Of a DNA stretch of 64,000 nucleotides, positions 10,397 through 21,524 are shown one piece after another. Each line of letters begins with the position of its first letter. Within the stretch, counting starts at the first letter, position 1. The notes below the pieces were generated by a model. That model was not told the origin of the DNA. It made no database searches and saw nothing but the letters and a program-made list of their open reading frames with translations. The DNA lies in NCBI RefSeq assembly GCF_030272615.1, contig NC_081413.1:145118476-145182475 (forward strand), in the 5' to 3' direction. The position numbers were made by a program, and so were the translations under genes. Origin of the DNA: Cryptomeria japonica (lineage: Eukaryota; Streptophyta; Pinopsida; Cupressales; Cupressaceae).

Positions 10397-12905
10397 CTTC
10401 GGTCCTTTTTATATCCCATCATTCCCTTTTTATCACTTAAGGTTGAGGCTACCACTTTCATTCACGGGGCCATTTCATTTCCTAAGTTTTAAGTGGTGGT
10501 TAACCGGTTTGTGAAATATGATTTCCCTAAGTCATGCACATAACATTCTTATTATCAGCCTTCTTTTGAATGTTTGTGCCTGGACTTGTATTTTCTTAAG
10601 TCTGAACATCCTAAGTAGTTTGGGGTTGTTAAAGACAAATTTAATCCAATGGTTTGCGCTTCCCTGTGATTAAAGATGCAAGGATTATAAGGATCGTGGC
10701 ATCGCGAGATTGTGTTCCATGTTATTAGTGAAAACTAGCAGGGCTGGCAGTGTAACCAATCAAAGCATTGTGTTACTATTTCCTAGGCGATAAAGGTTGG
10801 TCTACTAACAGTCCCATCAATTTACAGGTGTTCAAAATGAACGAAGGTGTTTTGTCTAGAGGTAAAAGGTGCTCAATCTTTAATTTTGGAGGAGTTAATG
10901 AGTAGTGGGAAAAGCAGTTAAGTTTTAATAGATCAGATGGCCCTCGTGTTCCCATGATGGAAGTTGCAAGGAGGTTGCGGACCGCAACATCGTGAGATGA
11001 TGCCACGTATCCTGGGTTGGCCAGGAAGACCTATGGTGGGGCTGCTGATAAAGTTTGATTGAAAGATGATGTGGTGCTGATTGGTCATGATTTTGTGGGT
11101 TTGTTGATACAAATGGAAAGTCAAGTATTGAGTCAACAAGAGATGATCATTGGATTTTCCATCTTGAAAGGTGATCAATGGCTAGGTTTCAAATTTTTTA
11201 AATACAAAGTTATGAGTCATTGTTTTGCTCACATGGATATTAATGGCAGATGAGACATTTGCGTTCTTTTCCAAGAAATAATTAAAAGACTCTTGAAAGG
11301 TTTTTCTTCATTCACAAAAGATTTCATAACAATCCTAAAGGTTTTCCTGCTGTTGAAGGAGGCTGAAATGACTCTCTGCGACACGTATTTGTTATCTCTA
11401 GAAAAAATCAAAGGAGTAAGTTTATCCAAGCTCTCCATATGTTCTTGAAACAAATTGATATTGTAAATTGTGCATGAAGTTGTAAGAAGAAAATTCAATT
11501 TGTTCTAGGGCTAGGTGCTAGACAGAGAATAGTAAAATTTGTTCGAATTACTCTAGTAATTTAAAATCTTGTACTGGCCCTAGTTTTTCCTTCCCAAATT
11601 TGGAATTATAGTATAGAGTCCTAGTTGCAGAAGATGGCTCCCTCACAAAAACATTCAGGACAAGTGGACTATATGAAAATAAATCTTTATGATGATTTCT
11701 TGGACCAGTTAAAACCCTCTACAAATGATAAGCAACAAAAGTTTGTGGATGGAAAAACCCTAGGGGAAGGGTTAACTGAAAAAACATTTTGCTCGGCGGA
11801 TGCTAAGATACCAATGAATGGGTTAGAAATGTTCAAATTATGTTATGGACAAAGAAAATTAAATTCCCCACTAGCCAATCCTTGGCAATATGATATGATA
11901 CTCAAGGCTGTTGCAGATAGATATGACCCAGTTTCAAGGGTTATTAGGAGAAATGATGGAGAAATTATATTAACCATAAGAAGGAAGGCATTTCAAGAGA
12001 TCTTTGACCTATATGAACCATCCTCAAGCTTGGTGCTAATAGATTTAAATGAACACAAGGCAAATTATTACAAGATTAAGGAATTTGTCAGAAAGAATTT
12101 CCTTCCAATGCATCTAGCCAGAGTAGGTAATACAACATACCATATCGGCCCTAGCTCCAAGGAGCCATTCCCAATTGGTGCTTTTTCTCCCTATTTCCAG
12201 GTTGCTTTCTTCTCTCTATGTCAAATATTGGGTCTTAATACCATTATAGTGATGCTACCTGATTTTATATACATGGCTATGCAAATACAACATCTAGACT
12301 TTACGGTAGTCTTTGACTTTTCTCCCTACCTTGAGGAAAAGATTCATGATGGGTTACTAGACATTAATAATCAAGTTGCTGGTTCTAAATTATCCTGGTA
12401 TTCTTTACTCATGTATATGTTCCTTTCTAGGAGTGCAGATTACTCTGAGGGTGCCATGAACCTCAAAAGGATAATTGATAACTAGGAGATTCTAGTATAG
12501 CTCTGGAGCACAGATATGTCTTGGTATAGATAAGAGGCTACCTATATAATGTTTGACAACAATTTTGCTTCTATGCTAAGGAAAAAGTTGATAGTAAATC
12601 CACCAAGGATTCCTAAGGAATTGCATGATTTTGTGAGACCCAAGGAGAGGGTGCCTCTTGCCAGGATTGAATATAATTGGGGGGATTTTATCCCTTACTC
12701 TATAAGTACTATTATTAGAATCTATGGTTTCTCTAGACAACCACATGTACTGCCCTTAAATATTCCTCTGAGAATGGGCTTTACTGAGGTGATGTGGCAA
12801 ATAGGATGCATTCAGGATAATGATTTAAAAGGAAAGGGAAAAGGAACAATTTTCCCGGATTACACTATTATTCCCTACTTTGTAATTCTAAAGAGAGGGT
12901 ATGAA
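10397..12905 (+). mobile_element. ORF-AB element, copy 1 (fragment between two insertions)
   Basis: The left end is cut by copia-2 and the right end by ORF-AB copy 2. The first part (10430-10500: cacttaaggttg..., then a GGGGCC word and cctaagttttaag) aligns by eye with the corresponding region of copy 2 near 13076-13140, showing that this is the same type of upstream region. 10510-11633 holds no gene; it contains two 'gcatcgCGAGA/aacatcGTGAGA' units that resemble the CGC-type repeats of the other copies, and otherwise nothing recognised. The ORF starts at 11634. Confidence 0.65.
11634..12905 (+). pseudogene. ORF-AB copy 1, first ~420 codons, unrecognised protein
   Basis: ATG at 11634 (AAGATGGCT context) matches the MA- starts of the other copies. 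The frame is open to a TAG at 12483-12485, then continues in the same register with further stops to 12905, where copy 2 is inserted. Shared features with copies 2 and 3: a DDFL.QL..STN segment near residue 20, YDPVSRV followed by NDGEII, FDFSPYLEEKIHDGLL, WYSLLMYMFL and KGKGTIF. It is far more diverged from copies 2 and 3 than they are from each other. No catalytic motif, membrane segment or zinc finger is visible. The product is unknown; distant resemblance to plant transposon-associated proteins of unknown function is only an impression. Confidence 0.65.
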
Positions 12906-14659
12906 TGTTGTCACTATTTTGATATTGGGAGTTGTTTCCTTTTGATCCATTAATTTTTTCAGATTTCCAATGTCTTATTTGTTCCTGAGGGTTAATTTTC
13001 TAAGGGTTTAGGGTTCTATACTTCTAAATTTTGTATTTTGAAAGTATTCCCTTATGTTTCCTCGGTACCTTTTTCCACTTATGTGGAAGGGTCAGTCTGT
13101 CGTTAGAAAGGGGCCCCCTTTTAATTTTTTCCTTAGGTGGGTTGTAATAATTCTTTAACTTTTCACCTTTTTCCTAAGTTTTTATTTGTCTGCTGGGTTT
13201 CATAATGCTCGTGCAAGTTCTTGTTGATCCAATGGATATTGTTTCGCTATGTGAAGGTGCACAAAGGTTATCCTTCACAAAATAGCAAAAAACCATGTGT
13301 GGCAAAAAAGAAAAATAAAGACCACGCATCTTACAAATGATTGGATGGCTATCACTGTTTTGCAAGGCAAAGTGGCACGAGAGTTATCTCTCGTGAAACA
13401 GCGAAATGGTGGTGGGCCCAGTAGGTAAGCGGCTCCCGAGTTAAATATCACACATCTTATAGCTCATTTGATGGTTATTGTTGTTTTGCTATTCGAAGGT
13501 GCATGAAGGTCATCCTTCACAAAATAGTGACAGATGAGCTGGCTATCCAGTGGCAAATGAAGGGGCTGTTACATGGTAGGTTAGGTGGGAAGGTAGCTAG
13601 ACTTGCAGATCAAACAAAAGGTGATCTATTGATAGGACGTGTGGCTCCAAGTGGATTTTAAATTAGTCAATTTAATAAAATAGAAGTGTTGATAGAATTT
13701 TTGGTTCGGTGAGGCACGTGGCGGTTAGAATGTGGGGCCCTAGATATTTCTTGAGAAAACAAGTGGTTGACCCATGCGACATCTGGTGGAAGTGTGCAGG
13801 TGAGTTGTTTTGCATAAAGGGCCCACAATGAAGGTTGAGGTAGTTAATAACTAGGAATGTTTGAAGATGATTAGTGGTTGTTGCTATTTTTCTATGTGAA
13901 GGTGCATGAAGGTTATCCTTCGCGAAACAACAAAAAACCACTAGTGGTAGCGGTTAAAGTCAGCTTTAAAGGCACATGGTTATGGTGTTGAATAAAGATC
14001 GTGCAGTTAGTTGTCGATCTGATGAATGTCATTATTTCGCAAGGTAAAGTGGCACGAGAATTATCTCTCATGAAACAGTGAAAAGGTGGTGGGCCCGGTA
14101 GGTAAGCGACTCTCAGTTAAAGATCGCACATCTTATAGATGATCTGATGGTTAGTGCTATTTCACAAAGCAAAGTGGCATGATATTTATCTCTAGCGAAA
14201 CAATGAAAAGGTGGTGGGACCTGTTCCAAAGAGGATGACTCAAGGAAGATAAAGGATGTGCAAGTTTTACATGATCTCACGGTTGTCGTTGAACTAATAT
14301 GAGGAGAAGCTTAACTGTTAAGCATTGCCAGCCTGCGACAGAAGGCAAAACACTTAGAGAAATTTTGTTGTCTGTTGGAGCCAATTTTTGAATTTGATTT
14401 ATGAATTAATTGTCGAAGCATGTGGCATAATTGACTCTAATCAATGCTCAGTTGCCATAATAATCCTTACATGAGTTGAAGCCTTTCATATGCATTCAAG
14501 GAATCTTGCAGAAGAAACAATGTATAGGGCAAAAAATTTCTTAGGCAACAAGTAAGTTTCTTGTAATTGTTTAACAATTACAGTTTGCTTGGTGTCACTA
14601 GATGTTTGATTTTCCAAAGAGTCTATTTGAAATCACATTGAAATAAGTATAATTCTGAG
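12906..14659 (+). other. ORF-AB copy 2 upstream region (U3-like, untranslated)
   Basis: Non-coding. 13076-13170 aligns with the same region of copy 3 (about 23690-23765 reverse strand). 13190-14300 is the CGC-type repeat array. At about 14366-14390 is CTGTTGGAGCCAA, conserved in copy 3 (reverse strand near 21810-21830). 14400-14659 is leader before the ATG. No TATA box is confidently assigned. Confidence 0.55.
13190..14300 (+). repeat. CGC-type degenerate tandem array (reverse orientation)
   Basis: About seven imperfect units of roughly 100-250 bp. Each contains a paired motif of the type 'tattTCGC(a/t)a(a/t)ggt...' and '...TC(t/c)CgCGAAA(c/t)a', with the phrase 'gat(c/t)(c/t)(g/a)atggttat' between units (for example near 13235, 13350, 13480, 13880, 14030 and 14155). 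The two halves (TTTCGC and GCGAAA) can pair. The same unit family in the opposite orientation fills 21840-23640 and occurs in the LTRs of the gag-only element at 29925-30240 and 37850-38170. Confidence 0.6.
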
Positions 14660-16225
14660 ATGGCACTGCAAAAGGAATTTAGAGGGAAGGTTGATTATCT
14701 GGAGAGAGCCATTTTTGATGATTTTCTAGAGCAGTTAACTCAGTCCACTAATAGTTCAACTAAAATAAAGGAATTGGTGCCTAAGTCTCCCCGCCTGAGA
14801 ATTGGCGATGGTTTATATGATAAAGGGAACTGGCTGAGAGATGCCCAGATAGGAACGGTGGGCTTGGGACTCTTCAAAGTGGGGTTCAATTAGAAAAATT
14901 CCCTTGCTCCAATTAATAGCATATGGCAGCTAGATGTTGGAAAGCTTATAGTCCCTAGGGTTTTCATGGATGTGGACTTGTTAACCCAAATTGCAAACAA
15001 TTATGATCCCAAAACTAGGACTGTGAGGAATGTAAATGGTGGGTCTCTAATAGAAATAACTGATGATGACTTCAGGAGATTTTTTCAACTTAGTGAGGTG
15101 TCAAATTATCTGGAGCCTATCAATTTTGAAATGTTGGCGAAGGTCTATGAGGCATAGAGAGATCACCTTAGAAGTGGCCCCTTGAAGGAATTCTTTGCCA
15201 AAATAGGAGGACTGGCAGTAGTAGGCTTGAGCACCATGGAACCTTTCTCCTTAAAATATTTACTTTGAGGGCTAAAGGAATGTATTGGTCCTTATGTCAA
15301 ATCCTTGGGGAAGATGCAGAGACTACTATACCAACCCACTATATGCTCATGATAGCATAGATTTTGAACCCATATCTGACAGTGACATTTAATTTTTCAC
15401 CTTATCTCACTGATGCCATTCATGAGGGATTGATAGGGATCAAGAATGCTAAGGTGGATAGACCTTTTGGATGGTACTCTTTTCTCATGCACATGTTTTT
15501 ATTCAAGGGTGCTGAATATTTTGCTAATAAAATGGACTTGCTAAAGGAAAAAGATGGAGAGGAGATGCCTATTCAATTATGCAACACAATTTTGTCTTGG
15601 GATAGAGAAGACGCAAGTTATTTAAAGTTTGATAGATGTTTTGTATCTAGGCTTAAAATCCTTGTGTGCCCACAAAACCCTAGGATACCTAAAGCTCCCC
15701 TTGAATTCCTTAGGCCTAAAGAATTTAGTGAAGATATCAAAATTCTACACAACTGGGGTGATATATATTTGTACCCAATCTCCACTATGTTCAGAGTTTA
15801 TGGTTTTAGAGGAACTCCATATCTGCTGCCCTATCAAGTCCCTTTGAAGATAGGAATTGTTGAGGTCCTGAGACAAATTGGAGGCTTGCAGGAAGTAGAA
15901 TTGACAAATAAGGGGAAGGGAACAATTTTTCGAACTGTTACCCTAGCACATCAATTTGTAATCACCAAAGGTGGTTGAACACATTTTGATGATTTCTTTC
16001 AGCCATATAGGTTATCTACTGTAGTGGTAAGGTTTGTTGATCTAGAGGATTTCTTTAATAGTATGTTTAAGAAGAGGGCCAGATGTGTAGGTAAGGCCCA
16101 ACAGTTTCACTTCCCTGAGGATTTAATAAGGAATGAGTTCAATTTAGCTGAGCAAGAAGTCAGGAAGGAAAAATGGATAGCCTTCAAGAAAGCTTCATTC
16201 ACCATTTTGACAATGATTATGATCC
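14660..16225 (+). pseudogene. ORF-AB copy 2, region A (N-terminal half), unrecognised protein
   Basis: ATG at 14660 in GAGATGGCA context, as in copy 3. Stops at 14891-14893 and 15155-15157 and frameshifts around 15160-15360 break it. Readable landmarks: KVDYLERAIFDDFLEQL, LGLFKVGF, DPKTRTVRNVNGG then EITDDDFRRFFQL, HEGLIGIKN, GWYSFLMHMFLFKGAEYF, WDREDASYLKFD, NWGDIYLYPISTMFRVYGF, NKGKGTIF and FPEDLIRNEF. The frame reaches HFDNDYDP and is cut by copy 3 at 16225/16226; it resumes in register at 23958. It is much closer to copy 3 than to copy 1. No known enzymatic motif was found. It could be a Gag-like or accessory protein; this is not established. Confidence 0.7.
16221..16225. repeat. TSD GATCC, left copy (ORF-AB copy 3 insertion)
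   Basis: GATCC here and at 23953-23957 flank copy 3. Joining the flanks with one GATCC restores the DYDPLV reading frame of copy 2. Confidence 0.8.
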
Positions 16226-17139
16226 TTTTGTTCTCAAATTTTGATTCCCCCTAAAATCCCTTATAATAAATTAATAAACTCTATCTACAGAAGAGAAATC
16301 AAAGAGAAGGAAAACTTTAGAGCAACATATGACAAGGTTTTATAACCTTCTACACTTCGAACTTATCCAAAGTTTAGGCAGGTATACCCTAGGTGAATTC
16401 TTTCACACTTTTAAACAAGATCCACAGTAACCATTGTCCCAAAAAACCAGTGGATCTTATCGCCTTGAAACTGACTGAAACAAAGAAATAAAGCTTATAT
16501 TCATGTTCAGTATTGACCTGCAAGAATATGTAAAAGATAACCACAATAGATACCAGTGCCTTATCTAGGCCACAGAGTCCTCTAAGTTTAAACAATACTC
16601 CCACAATCAAATGTCTCCACACATCCCATCACCTCGGCTTCTATAAAAACCTACATATGCCTGACATACATAAGAATTTACCCTCATCAAACTATACTGC
16701 ATCCATCAAATTCAAAATCTCCCACAAAGAATTTACTAATAGAAGTGATTCCTGCATATTTAATTCCCCTCCTAAAGAGAAAATCTAAGAAGCACATCTA
16801 TTTAAGATTGCCTTACAACCCATATTCAAATGAATAACCCTAGATTACTCAAATTGAAAACAATAAATATTTGCAAGCACACTTGAAGACAATACAAATT
16901 CCAGGCTCAAAATTGATGGTCTGTGTATTGATATTATTTCAGAAAATATTACAAAAACACTTGAAAGTTCTCCATATGACTCAAAAAAAGCTCAGATAAA
17001 TTTCTGCAGCGTTTCCTTACAATTACTTGCAATCATTTTTCACTAGTCCTGGTATCCATTTATAATAACATGGATGCATACAAGATTCGGACCTTCCAAA
17101 GAAAGTTTGTTACAAACAATAGTCTTTTCCAAAAAGTGG
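16226..17139 (-). other. ORF-AB copy 3 tail (3' untranslated region)
   Basis: No gene. It aligns by eye with 63251-64000 of copy 2: shared CATCCAT..TAAATGGATACCA near 17055, a purine tract (AGGAGGGGAATTAAATATG, reverse strand near 16760) and GGCATATGTAGG near 16650. At about 16549-16585 the word CCAGTGCCTTATCTA and its downstream CAGAGTCC match the LTRs of the gag-only element (28903-28930, 36838-36865). Confidence 0.6.
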
Positions 17140-19193
17140 TTATGGGTCCTTTTCAGCATCTGTGGCTTCTTTTGCTCGTTGTTTTGTTGCAACTTCTTCC
17201 AACTTCTCTACATCTAGCACTGCATATTTTCTTGTCCATTCCTGGTATACATTGTCACTAGGCCACGAGAAGCTAATCACTCTTCCTTTCGTCTTGGCTA
17301 ATCTTTTCCAAGAGTTCCTCATTTTGTTGACCTCTGAATTTAGAAAACAATAGTGTGATTTTATTTTCTCTATATCCTCAATTGTTTTGACAAATAAGGA
17401 AGTATCATCCGTATTGATGGTTCCTTTTATTCTTAATGAAAAATGGGCTTCTAATTTGTTAAGCCATATTTTTTTGTCCTTCAATTGAGTTGGACTGGAA
17501 AAATCCCCTGGGAGTAATTCAAATACTTGATCAGTGTACTCTTTCTTGTACAAGTTGATCTTTCTATCTACATTATCTACTCCTTCTGCTAACTTTGCTA
17601 GATCCTTTGTCATATCACAAGTGGATTTAATAATGGGGTCAGCCCCTGCCTCATCATAAGATACACAAATAAGTTCCAAATCCTGCTCTCTAGGCTTCCA
17701 CTTGTCAAAAATAGGCATTAGAATAGCCTTGTCTCCATTTAGCTCATTCCACATGTCCAAAATTTGGTCATGTTATTGTACATTAATGAAGACCCTATGG
17801 TGTCACCAAAACTCAAAATTGTAGCCCTCACTCTCTCTTCATATTTCTTTGCAAATAGGGCTTGGGCCTGTTTTAGCTTCTCCAATTCATGGGGAGTGAT
17901 CTCAATTGGTTGGGAACTAGAAGGTGCTGGAGATGGTGGGAATTCAATGATGGGGGTAGTAGGTGGAGGCCTTGCAGGAGAAGAAGAGATCATCAATGTT
18001 GAAGACTCACCTTGATGATATCGTCCTACCAACTGACTTGTCAACTTGGTAATGATGCTATCTTTACCCCTTACCTCTTCCTTGGCATTGTTGTAAGCTT
18101 TTAAAACTGTCTCCAAATTAGCTTGGAGATCTGCCTTTTCCTTGGTTTCTTTCTCTACCACTACAACACTAAACTTTGTAGTCTCTAGGACTGTGCTAGC
18201 ATCCTCCACTACCCCAGTGCTCTACACTCTTTTCACTATCATTCCTCCAAGGTAGCTTGACCCTGAGGTGTCCTTTTTCTTCCTATTTTCATCTCTTTTT
18301 GGAGACCACATAAACAGGGCAGCATTATCCTTGTTGAAAGTGACTCCTTCCATAGGCTTGGTCTCCTTCCTTATTGCCTCTAAAACCAAGGCCTCCGTTA
18401 TATCCCATTCAGGGAGAATGAGTACACCAGCCTTTGCTACCATGTCTCTTCCTTGCTCAGGAGTGATGGTCTTGAACTCATTGACCACTTCTTGCTTTAC
18501 TTCTTCTTCCACCACAACTGGATCCTTGTGGGGCTGCTCACTCTTCCTCTTCTCACTTCTAGTATTAAATTGATCAATATTCTACTTCCACACGAATTGC
18601 ATGAAAGCTCATGATGTGACAAAGTTGCTATCAGCCAAGAAATACTCACCGGCTTGTTTAATATTAGGATCTAACTCCTGGCCCTTGAACTCATCAGTGG
18701 TTATGTTCATCTCAGCACTAAGAGGCTCTTTTGGCATTCCCTCTTCTACTTCATCATAGGTGTAAGCTATCTCCCCAAGACTGCCTAATTGTAACAGTTG
18801 CTCAGCTGTTGCCTATTCATCTCCTATGTGAATAGGGGATTGAGATGGGGAATACAATGGTTCATCATATTGCACTTCCTTTCCCATTCTTTGCCTCTTT
18901 GGGCTCTCCTGAATGTCAATGACATCCTATATCTTCCTCTTCCCTCTTGAGGTAGAAGGCTCCCCTATTGTTGGCACTAACACACTATAGTTGGACTTTT
19001 TATGTAGCATATAATCACCTGGAGGGATTGCTTTGGTAGATGTAGAACTAATCAAAACTAGTCTTGCCTTCTCAGGGTTATTCTTAATCACAACCTCCCT
19101 CTTCTCTTTGAATATCTGCATTACATCTTCAAAACAAAGAATCAAGAATTTTGCCTTTTCTTCAAAAGGGTGGAAACTAGACAAAGGGTCATA
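17140..19193 (-). pseudogene. ORF-AB copy 3, region B (C-terminal half), unrecognised protein
   Basis: It continues region A in frame once the solo LTR at 19199-19976 and one TSD copy are removed. Landmarks in order: YDPLSSFHPFEEK, IPPGDYMLHK, SPSQSPIHIG, LLQLGSLGEIAYTYDE, ILPEWDITEALVLEAIRKE, a predicted coiled coil (KEKADLQANLETVLKAYNNA), a Pro-rich linker (PTTPIIEFPPSP), ELEKLKQAQALFAKKYEE, LKDKKIWLNKLEAHF, DDTSLFVKTIEDIEKIKSHY, SFSWPSD and a Lys/Glu-rich end before TAA at 17140. A handful of stops occur (near 18230, 18580, 18620, 18810, 18928). It is homologous along its length to the plus-strand region B of copy 2. No catalytic motif recognised. Confidence 0.72.
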
Positions 19194-19198
19194 GCTGG
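19194..19198. repeat. TSD GCTGG (partner GTTGG at 19977-19981)
   Basis: 5 bp direct repeat with one mismatch flanking the solo LTR at 19199-19976. It lies at the region A/region B junction of copy 3. Confidence 0.6.
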
Positions 19199-19976
19199 TG
19201 TATATGGTAAAAATGGATAACAATAATAATGATATTGAAAGGCTAAATGAATTCAACCACAAAACCCTAGCCTAACAACAACAAAGATCCACCATCACAT
19301 ATGAAGATTACCTAAGACAATGCAAATCAAATGAAATCACAAAGATTATACCATCACATGTCCAATAGGGTTTTTGATCTCCATTCTTCCTATCTCCATT
19401 GATCTTGCTTGATATATTTGCTCTCAGATTTTATGTGCACAAGAGCTCAACAAAGAACGAAATGTGGTTGCAAGTAGGATCGTAGTATAGTCAAGTGCAT
19501 AAATTGATTCATTAGAATGATTGATTAGGGTTTGATAATGAAGGAAGCATCTCCTTATATAGAAGACACAATAAGAAATGGAGGGATAAGATTGAGAGGT
19601 GTAAAAGGAGGTCGGCTATGATTAGAGGGTAGGTAGAGGAACTAATAAAATAATGAAAGGGGTAGGTAGTGTATGAATTAAGAGATGAATGACATGTGTC
19701 ATGAGTAGAAAAGGTTAATGAATTAATTAAATAAATAAAGATTTATTTAATTAATAGGAGTGGAATCAATTAAATAAATGAAATATTTATTTAATTTAAG
19801 AAAAGGATAATTTAAATAAATAAATGTATTTATTTAAATGAGAAATATGGCTAGAAGAGGATAAATGAATTAATTAAATAAATAAAGATTCATTTAATTA
19901 ATAGATGAATTAGGCTAAAGTAATTAAATAAATAAAATATTTATTTAATTAGATTGGACAATTTTGGGTGTCTACA
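19199..19976 (-). mobile_element. solo LTR, 778 bp, gypsy-like
   Basis: The minus strand starts TGTAGACACC and ends CCATATACA. A TATA-like CTATATAAGG lies at 19553-19562 (minus strand). The distal half is a run of TTAAATAAATAAA/ATTTATTTAATTAA repeats at 19700-19950, as in the gypsy LTRs at 44280-44570, which also start TGTAGAC. There is no internal sequence. It splits the ORF-AB frame between the codons for Asn and Tyr of FDTN/YDPL. Confidence 0.75.
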
Positions 19977-21524
19977 GTTGGTATCAAATTGGTGCATGAA
20001 ATCTAGGGCCTTCTTGTAAGCCATCCACTTTTCTTTCCTTAACTCTTGCTCATCCAAATCAAACTCATTCCTGATGAGGTCTTCAGGGAATTGGAATTGG
20101 TGAGGTCTACCTCTACATACTCCCCTTTTTCTGAACATGTCATTGAAGAAATCTTTAGGGTCAGCACACCTTGATACTATAGTTGATAAATGGTAGGGTT
20201 GAAGGAAATCTTCAAAGCACTTCCAACCCCCTTTAGTTATTACAAACTGATGTGCTATAGTTATTGTAGAGAAAATGGTCCCTTTACCTCTGCCTGTTAA
20301 CTCTGCCTCTTGCACACTACCAATCTGCTTGAGGATTTCTGCAATTCCTATTTTAAGTGGGACCTGATATGGCAATAAGAATGGAGTGCCTCTAAAACCA
20401 CACACTCTGAAAACTGTGGAAACAGGGTATAAGTACATATCACCCCAATTGTGGACAATTTTAATATCTTCAGCAAACTCCTTTGGCCTAATGAATAGGG
20501 ACTCTTGGATTCTTTGAACATAAAAGAGTCATGATCTTGGATGCAAAGCACTTATCAAACCTCAAGTAGCTAGCATCTTCTCTGTCCCATGATAGCACTG
20601 TACTCCATAATTGAACTGGCATCTTTTCTCCATCCTTTTCTTTCACAAGATCCATTCCATTTGCAAAGTAATCACCACCCTTGAATAGAAACAGGTGCAT
20701 GAGGGAGTACCATCCAAAAGGCGTATCCACCTTTCCATTCTTTATCCATATCAAGCCCTCATAGATGGCATCAGTAATATAGGGAGCATAATCAAATGTC
20801 ACTGCTAGAGAAGGATTCAAAATTTGAGCAATCATTAACATGTAATGAGTTGGCATGTTTTCTTCAGTATCCTCTCCAAAAATTTGGCAAAGTGACCAAT
20901 ATAATCCCTTGGCTCTAAGAGTGAATAGATTTAAGGAGAAAGGTTCCATAGTATTGGGTCCTACAACAGTTAATCCACCTATCTTAACAAATAATTTTTA
21001 AGAGGCCCATTCCTAAGGTGATTCCTCTGTGCATTGTAAACCTAAGCCAATGATTTAAAATTGATAGGTTCCAAATAAATGGAAAATTCACTAAGCCCAA
21101 ATGCATTTCTAAACTCCTCATCATTTATTTCAATGAGGGTTTTTCCATTTATGTCCCTAACACTCTTTGTAATGGGGTCATAGTTGTGTACAATCTGAGT
21201 TAGGAGATCTACATCCATGAACACTCCAAGAACCACCAATTTACCTACATCCAATTCCCAAATACTATTCAATGGGGCTGGGGAGTGTCTCATACTGAAT
21301 CCGACCTTGAATAAGCCTAACCTAGACAACCCTATCTATGGGTCTCTCAACCAATTGCCTTTGTTGTACAATCCTTCTCCTATTTTCAGGCGAGGGGCTT
21401 TTGGCACTAACTCTTTAACCTTAGCTGCCATGTTAGTTGACATGGTTAACTGTTCTAGGAAATCGTCACAGATTGCCCTCTCATGGTAATTAACTTTCCC
21501 TGAGAATTCCCTTTTAGGTGCCAT
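19977..21524 (-). pseudogene. ORF-AB copy 3, region A (N-terminal half), unrecognised protein
   Basis: ATG at 21524 (GAGATGGCA). Frame breaks near 21336 and 20950-21040 and around 20440-20550 separate readable pieces. Landmarks match copy 2: KVNYHERAICDDFLEQL, LGLFKVGF, FMDVDLLTQIVHNYDP, NGKTLIEINDEEFRNAFGL, YLEPINF, THYMLMIAQILNP, YEGLIWIKN, FGWYS, HLFLFKGGDYF, WDREDASYLRFDKC, YPVSTVFRVCGFRGTPFLLPY, GRGKGTIF, FPEDLIRNEF and MHQFDTN at the insertion site. It encodes about 516 residues. Acidic and basic residues are mixed; there is no signal peptide, zinc finger or enzymatic signature. Function unknown. Confidence 0.72.
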
